This document shows, in pieces, positions 59,720-64,000 of a DNA stretch of 64,000 bases. Each line of letters starts with the position of its first letter. Position 1 is the first letter of the stretch. Made by a program: the position numbers and the translations under genes. This DNA is from Sclerodactyla briareus (Eukaryota > Echinodermata > Holothuroidea > Dendrochirotida > Sclerodactylidae), in assembly GCA_026419785.1 (NCBI GenBank), contig JAODTK010000500.1, positions 62,001 to 126,000 of the forward strand, written 5' to 3'. A model generated the notes under the pieces. The model was not told the DNA's origin, made no database searches, and saw nothing but the letters and a program-made list of their open reading frames with translations.

Positions 59720-62510
59720 AGTTTCAAACAGATCTGCTTCAGTTACTTTTGAAAAGGGTGTTCTACGTGTTGTGGACAAAAGTTAACAATGAATGGAAGT
59801 TTGTCAAATCTCGAATATGATCAGTGCCATGCATAACCATTTGTAGAGTGCCAGATGTAAAATTTCTGTTCCAAGAATTAACTGTTCTTTCAATAACGTT
59901 TGACGAAACTGTTTTTTTTTTCTTCCTGAATCAGAGTAAGGCGTTTTAAGCCTCCGTCAGTATTAGTAAGTATTAGTATCCTAAAATTCGACTCATTACT
60001 TTTTGACAATTAGCCTCAGCTTTATACCAAAGGGAATGAAACTGATTAAAATTAGTAAGCAACTCTGTATAGGTGGGTTTATTGTATCACAGTGTTGATA
60101 CGCTTTATATTGTTACGATAAGAACGTTTAAGAGAAGGCACGACAATTTCGCTGTTTAATTTTATACTAGGCGCCAGTTGTTATTGAAATCGAAATTTCC
60201 ATTCACAACTACTTCAGTCTTTTTAATGAACGTGGACATTGTCGTCTCATAACAAACACTCCGCAAATAAACGGGTCGTTTTTGCTGCCCGCTTGTAAAA
60301 CGTTTGAATACACTCGGAATTATGGAAATAACGTATTTCACAACCCCCATCCCTCAATCCGAGTTCAAAACACCTCCCGTCTTTTTGTTATTTGCATCCA
60401 TAATTTATTGACATATTGTGTTGCATACCCAGCAATTTAACGAACGCTTCGTTTGCATGATTCTACAGCAGAACTATCGCATGGCGGGGGGCGGGTAGTC
60501 GCAGAATGTTTGAAACCAGCATAGATGGGGAAGGAAGCGTATTTTCAACAAACCCTATTTTCCTAAGTTCAAGCACATCCCTCTTTTGTGAAATCGCATT
60601 CACTCTAGACAATACAGAATGTCCGCACCCACCCAGCAATAACGAGCGCTTCCGTTGCATATATCAGGGCACGAAATATTTGCAACTCCGCCACGCAGCA
60701 ATAGCGGAACTATGTCCAGTGACACTATCCATTAGTGACGATGTGCAGTATTGATACTGAATTGCCTGAGAGTTTTCTCTTCATTGATTGTCATATCAAA
60801 AGGACGGCGTCGCTTTGTTTCGCGCCCCAGTTTGCAACCGACTTTATTCATTGATTCAGTTCATGCAGTGCAAATCAGAGGCACCTTGGTTGGTGATATG
60901 GGTTATTACAATATCCCAAAAATTCAAATCAGGAGTTCAAGCGGACGTTGCGCAAAAAACTCCGTGCCCACAAAATTGAATTTGGGTTCCAGTTATCGGA
61001 GCAAAAAAATGCGAAAAATATAACGTGATGTATGTTACGCACGTCCATACCCTGAGGAACTCCCCAGGTTTGGGGAAAGAGATTCTACCCTAGCCCACAC
61101 TCTCCAAATTTAGAGAGAACGGTTTCCCTCCCAGGGAGCCTATAGTCCTACTGAAATCGGGCAACTCGTCCAGGATCGGGTTAATATGTTCATCCCTGGT
61201 AGCCAGTAGGCCCGTGGAAGGGTTTTGTTTTTGGTAGGTTAGCTCCCATAATAACCTTACACAAATCCTGCCCTGAGGAATGCAAATACGTTGCTGACAG
61301 TCCTTTTGCGATTGTGTTACTCGCTGACTTGACTTGTAATATTGGAATAATCCTATCCGTCACCCCCCATCACACAGCCTAATCATGCGAATAAAATAAA
61401 TCCTAACGGGGAGAACACGCGAGATCCTCCTGGTAACGTACACTAACTTCCCGCGCAAACATGATCAGGCCTTCCCAAGATATTTTGAGGAACCCAACGC
61501 GCGCATTGGAATGTTGGCATACTCCCGTGGTTAGAAATTCATAGCCTAAAACTGTTAAGTTCGACGCGTATGTGATAGATACAATTGACTTTATTTCAGG
61601 AAACGTTCCTGGTCGAGAACCTGTACTATTCATAGGTGTTATTAAGTGAGAAACCGAACCACGCGCGGGTGTATTTCCTACTCATTCCAACGGAACGCAT
61701 TCCCTTGCAGGTCACATGTGTACAATCACTGGCCCGAATGACAAGAATGATGTTTTTTAAGGCAAATTTGTGGTGCTGTGCCAGCAATAGCGAGGACCTT
61801 CCCCACGTATACCCATCCGAAAATTTTGCAGTTTTACGGAGGTATGTGATTTGAAAATTATTGGACGTTGTACTATGAGCAACGGACCGTGCAGTGTTGG
61901 TATCAGTTGACGCTTTGCAAGCAGATATAGCGATTTTTCCGAGTTCCTTTAAAAAATACCGACTTTTTCTGCTCAGTTGGCTTATGTTTTTTTTGTGAAT
62001 TTTGCTTGGGTCCTTAGACTTCACCTCAGGTTTTGTTGCTGTATGCATTGGACGGTCGGACATTAAATCGTCCCTCTTTCGGGTGTCGAGAAAGGTGAAA
62101 GACGGATCCTGGATGCACTAAGCTTTTTCGAATGACACGTAAAATGGTGGGTTCCCATCTGCAGAGCTTGAAATGGAATTGCATGAATTACACCCCTGCC
62201 ATCAATATAACGAACGCGCCAGTTCACATAGACGACCAAACAACAGAGAACTTTGAAGGCTCTATTTGACACGTCCCGGACTCCCGTATGAATCGCATGA
62301 AGACGAGTTTGAATAGCCTTTTTCTTAGTGACGTCCCTGTCGAAAAAAATGATTTTTGAACTATCTTCATTACATTACTTTTCAACGAGGATGTACATTA
62401 ACCGTTTTTTTTTCTAGGGCTATCTGGTAATATATAGTTTTGGTAGTGGAATTTGTTGTGTGTATCAGTATATGTTTCTAATTTGTCAAATATCTATGTT
62501 AACATCAATT
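59720..62510. other. Intron or lost exons between catalytic blocks
   Basis: The segment encoding the middle of the phosphatase domain ('C..YWP...YG.....' and 'IR.F') was not found. A candidate frame at about 61776-61845 (SNSEDLPHVYPSENFAVLRR) precedes a GTATGT but lacks the C..YWP residues. Unrecognised minus-strand frames (62063-61626, 145 codons; 60660-60463) and a plus-strand frame (60506-60754) are present. T homopolymers lie at 59911-59920 and 62405-62414. Confidence 0.35.
61626..62063 (-). other. Unrecognised 145-codon open frame
   Basis: A basic frame on the minus strand: KSKDPSKIHKKNISQLSRKS and KYTRAWFGFSLNNTYE near the end. A further open frame, 62272-62063, joins it directly upstream on the same strand. 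No domain was recognised. Its length is unusual here. A transposon or retroelement remnant is most likely. Confidence 0.3.
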
Positions 62511-62517
62511 CCAAACA

Positions 62518-62690
62518 GGAAAAAAAGGGAAAGGTGCAAGAATGGTCACTCATTTCCATTTCACTGCTTGGCGGGATAGAGAAAGACCAGACTCTTCTCC
62601 GGGCCCTCTTCTTCCGCTTCCGAGTAATTTCTTAAAACTCGTGAGATCTACGAAGAGTAAACGCTCAGGACCACTGACCGTTCATTGTAG
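62518..62690 (+). CDS. Receptor tyrosine phosphatase gene: WPD loop to catalytic cysteine exon
   Basis: The acceptor TCCAAACAG ends at about 62518 and the donor GTGGAG starts at 62691. The open frame reads MVTHFHFTAWRDRERPDSSP followed by GPLL, LKLVRSTKSKRSGPLTVHC, and two bases (AG) of the next serine codon. 'VTHFHFTAWPDHGVP....GPLL' is the WPD loop; here its proline is Arg but the general-acid Asp is kept. 'PLTVHCS|AG' is the start of the HCX5R catalytic loop with the nucleophilic cysteine. Splitting the serine codon after its second base is the conserved intron site of animal PTPs. The exon's 5' A-rich part may hold a frame slip. The rest of the loop must lie beyond or further right. Confidence 0.86.
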
Positions 62691-62699
62691 GTGGAGTTT

Positions 62700-64000
62700 A
62701 CAACATTTGAATTGCCCAAACTTTTCGAAACATTTATTGTCATTTGGTATTTCTGATGATTCATACATGGTGGTTTCATGTAGATCCGCCAAGCGTGAGT
62801 TGAGGGGAATTTGAACGGTGAACAGAATGGATGTTGGGTATATACAGGCGTCTCTCGGAAATTATATCACACTCTGTGTAAGTTGAAACATAGGAATAAT
62901 ACAGGAGCTGTTGTCGTATATCCGATGCGTGAGCGTCTCCAATAAAGGCGATCTATTAGTTCGTTGGCAAAAAGGAAGATGGGATCGTCCTCGCCTACCA
63001 AATGACTGTCAACCTATATGTGCAGATTTTGCTTTCACTGCCTTTCTCCATTTCTCTTGCCATTCTCTTGGGTGTAAATCATGTTTTCCTACTAGATCAG
63101 TTTTCTCTTTGTCTAAGCTTTGCACGAGTCTCACAGTCATTAACTTAACTTACGTTTTCTGACAGTGCCGGTGTTGGCTAACTGGACTTTACAATTGCTC
63201 TGGCCGCCATGCCTGGATATGGCTGCTGCAGAACAGAAGAATAAATGTTTTTGAGTTTGTTTCATCAAATGCGGCAAAAGAGAATCGCTCGGCAGTCCAA
63301 GTCAAATTAAGCGGTCATTTCATTTATCAATTGGTTATGGGTATTCTGCCACGGAGCACATGCGTTTATTGTACGAAACAGCTAGACAGCCAAATGCACA
63401 AAGTTAATATAGGGTCGAGAAATATCATAGGCTGATATTGGTATAGCCACAATACTCGGAGCCTCGTCTTCCAATATTCACCAGGAGAAATGTCCCTTGC
63501 CCACTGCCAATTAACACAATGATTTGCAAATCTTGGTAAATCGAGGATCTTCCAACGCCTCAGCGCATCGATTGGTTCTAGAAAATTATTCAGAGTGCTA
63601 CATATCAATTAGTGGAAACACAATTCAACATCTGTTTTTCCCCCCAGAACGAAAACAGTTATAGAAGTTCACATTATTCCACGCCATTTTATGAAAAGAA
63701 TCCACTTTTTTCTTCCCTCCCCCATTAAAGCCGAATCCCTTTTTGGGGGGGGGGGGGGGGGTTTATCCTTGTGTGTTTTCCGTAGAGACAGAATACAATA
63801 CAAGCGTAAATCAGCTTCCATAGTCCCCAGTAAGATCCGCAGAGCATATTCATCATTTCTTACTACACAGGAGCAGTATCGTTGCAATCTTCCGAATCCC
63901 TGGTAAGCATTTCGTTGGTTGGTAATACCAGCTTACGTATATCAATTTGAGGAAGGGTCCATGGAGCCTAACGCAAGAAGACTGACAACACTAAACCAAT
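62700..64000. other. Right end, presumably intron; no confident feature
   Basis: The expected next exon (AGVGRTG...) was not found before the window end. A G run lies at 63747-63760. Unrecognised frames are 63366-63608 (minus) and 63669-63887 (minus). Confidence 0.35.

Noticed and set aside
60506-60754. Plus-strand frame of 82 codons as a receptor exon
   Set aside because: It looks coding-like with several cysteines, but matches no EGF, Ig, FN3 or PTP pattern and has no matching splice sites in the gene order.
61776-61845. SNSEDLPHVYPSENFAVLRR as the missing phosphatase exon
   Set aside because: It lies in the right interval and ends before a GTATGT, but lacks the C..YWP residues and has no good acceptor.
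62900-62935. CAGGAGCTGTTGTCGTA as the next PTP exon (AGVGRTG)
   Set aside because: It resembles the DNA for AGVGR only if several bases are changed. There is no proper acceptor, and the sequence after it does not continue the motif.

Overview
This window looks like intron-rich animal chromosomal DNA, most likely from a marine deuterostome and probably an echinoderm such as a sea urchin. The evidence is short exons with GT/AG junctions, many decayed LINE, Penelope-like and tRNA-SINE copies, degenerate GGTCAAAGGTCA-type repeats, and one receptor gene combining Ig, EGF and fibronectin III modules with a tyrosine phosphatase domain. The phylum is an inference. No bacterial-style genes, rRNA genes or CRISPR arrays are seen.

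The main content is one plus-strand gene running from about 23.8 kb to beyond 62.7 kb. In order, the exons encode an EGF module (23.8 kb), an Ig-tail/EGF-start exon (27.4 kb), two EGF modules (28.8 and 30.4 kb), an Ig-like domain (31.0 kb), fibronectin III modules (38.4 and 39.5 kb), a membrane-proximal FN3 end (46.7 kb), a transmembrane helix (50.05 kb), a juxtamembrane segment (51.9 kb) and pieces of a tyrosine-phosphatase catalytic domain (54.6, 54.7, 55.5, 59.6 and 62.5 kb). The last exon stops at the usual intron after the catalytic cysteine. The signal peptide and the rest of the catalytic domain were not found. Many exons keep good splice sites but carry one-base frame shifts, mostly at or near homopolymers. 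This fits an unpolished long-read assembly better than a dead gene, though a pseudogene is possible.

The left part (1-23 kb) is mostly transposon debris: a CR1-type LINE on the minus strand (about 1.0-4.3 kb), decayed repeats (6-8.2 kb), an L2/CR1-type LINE on the plus strand (9.2-11.35 kb) split by a nested Rex1-like LINE with matching CCACTG target duplications, a 200-bp-period degenerate tandem array (12.4-13.1 kb), a possible PH-domain exon (18.2 kb) and a further LINE 3' fragment (21 kb). Introns of the receptor gene hold duplicated L2-type fragments (25 kb), a foldback MITE (26.5-26.9 kb), two Penelope-like elements of different lineages in opposite orientations (33.5-38.0 kb, one with a tandem partial copy and one bracketed by AT arrays), tRNA-derived SINEs, minisatellites (45.9 kb, 53 kb) and a minus-strand LINE with a poly(A) tail (56.3-58.0 kb) lying between two clusters of TTCTATAGAA palindromes.

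The gene would make a single-pass membrane receptor: the Ig/EGF/FN3 ectodomain binds a ligand or neighbouring cell, and the cytoplasmic phosphatase removes phosphate from tyrosines. No complete intact open gene is visible in the window as given.
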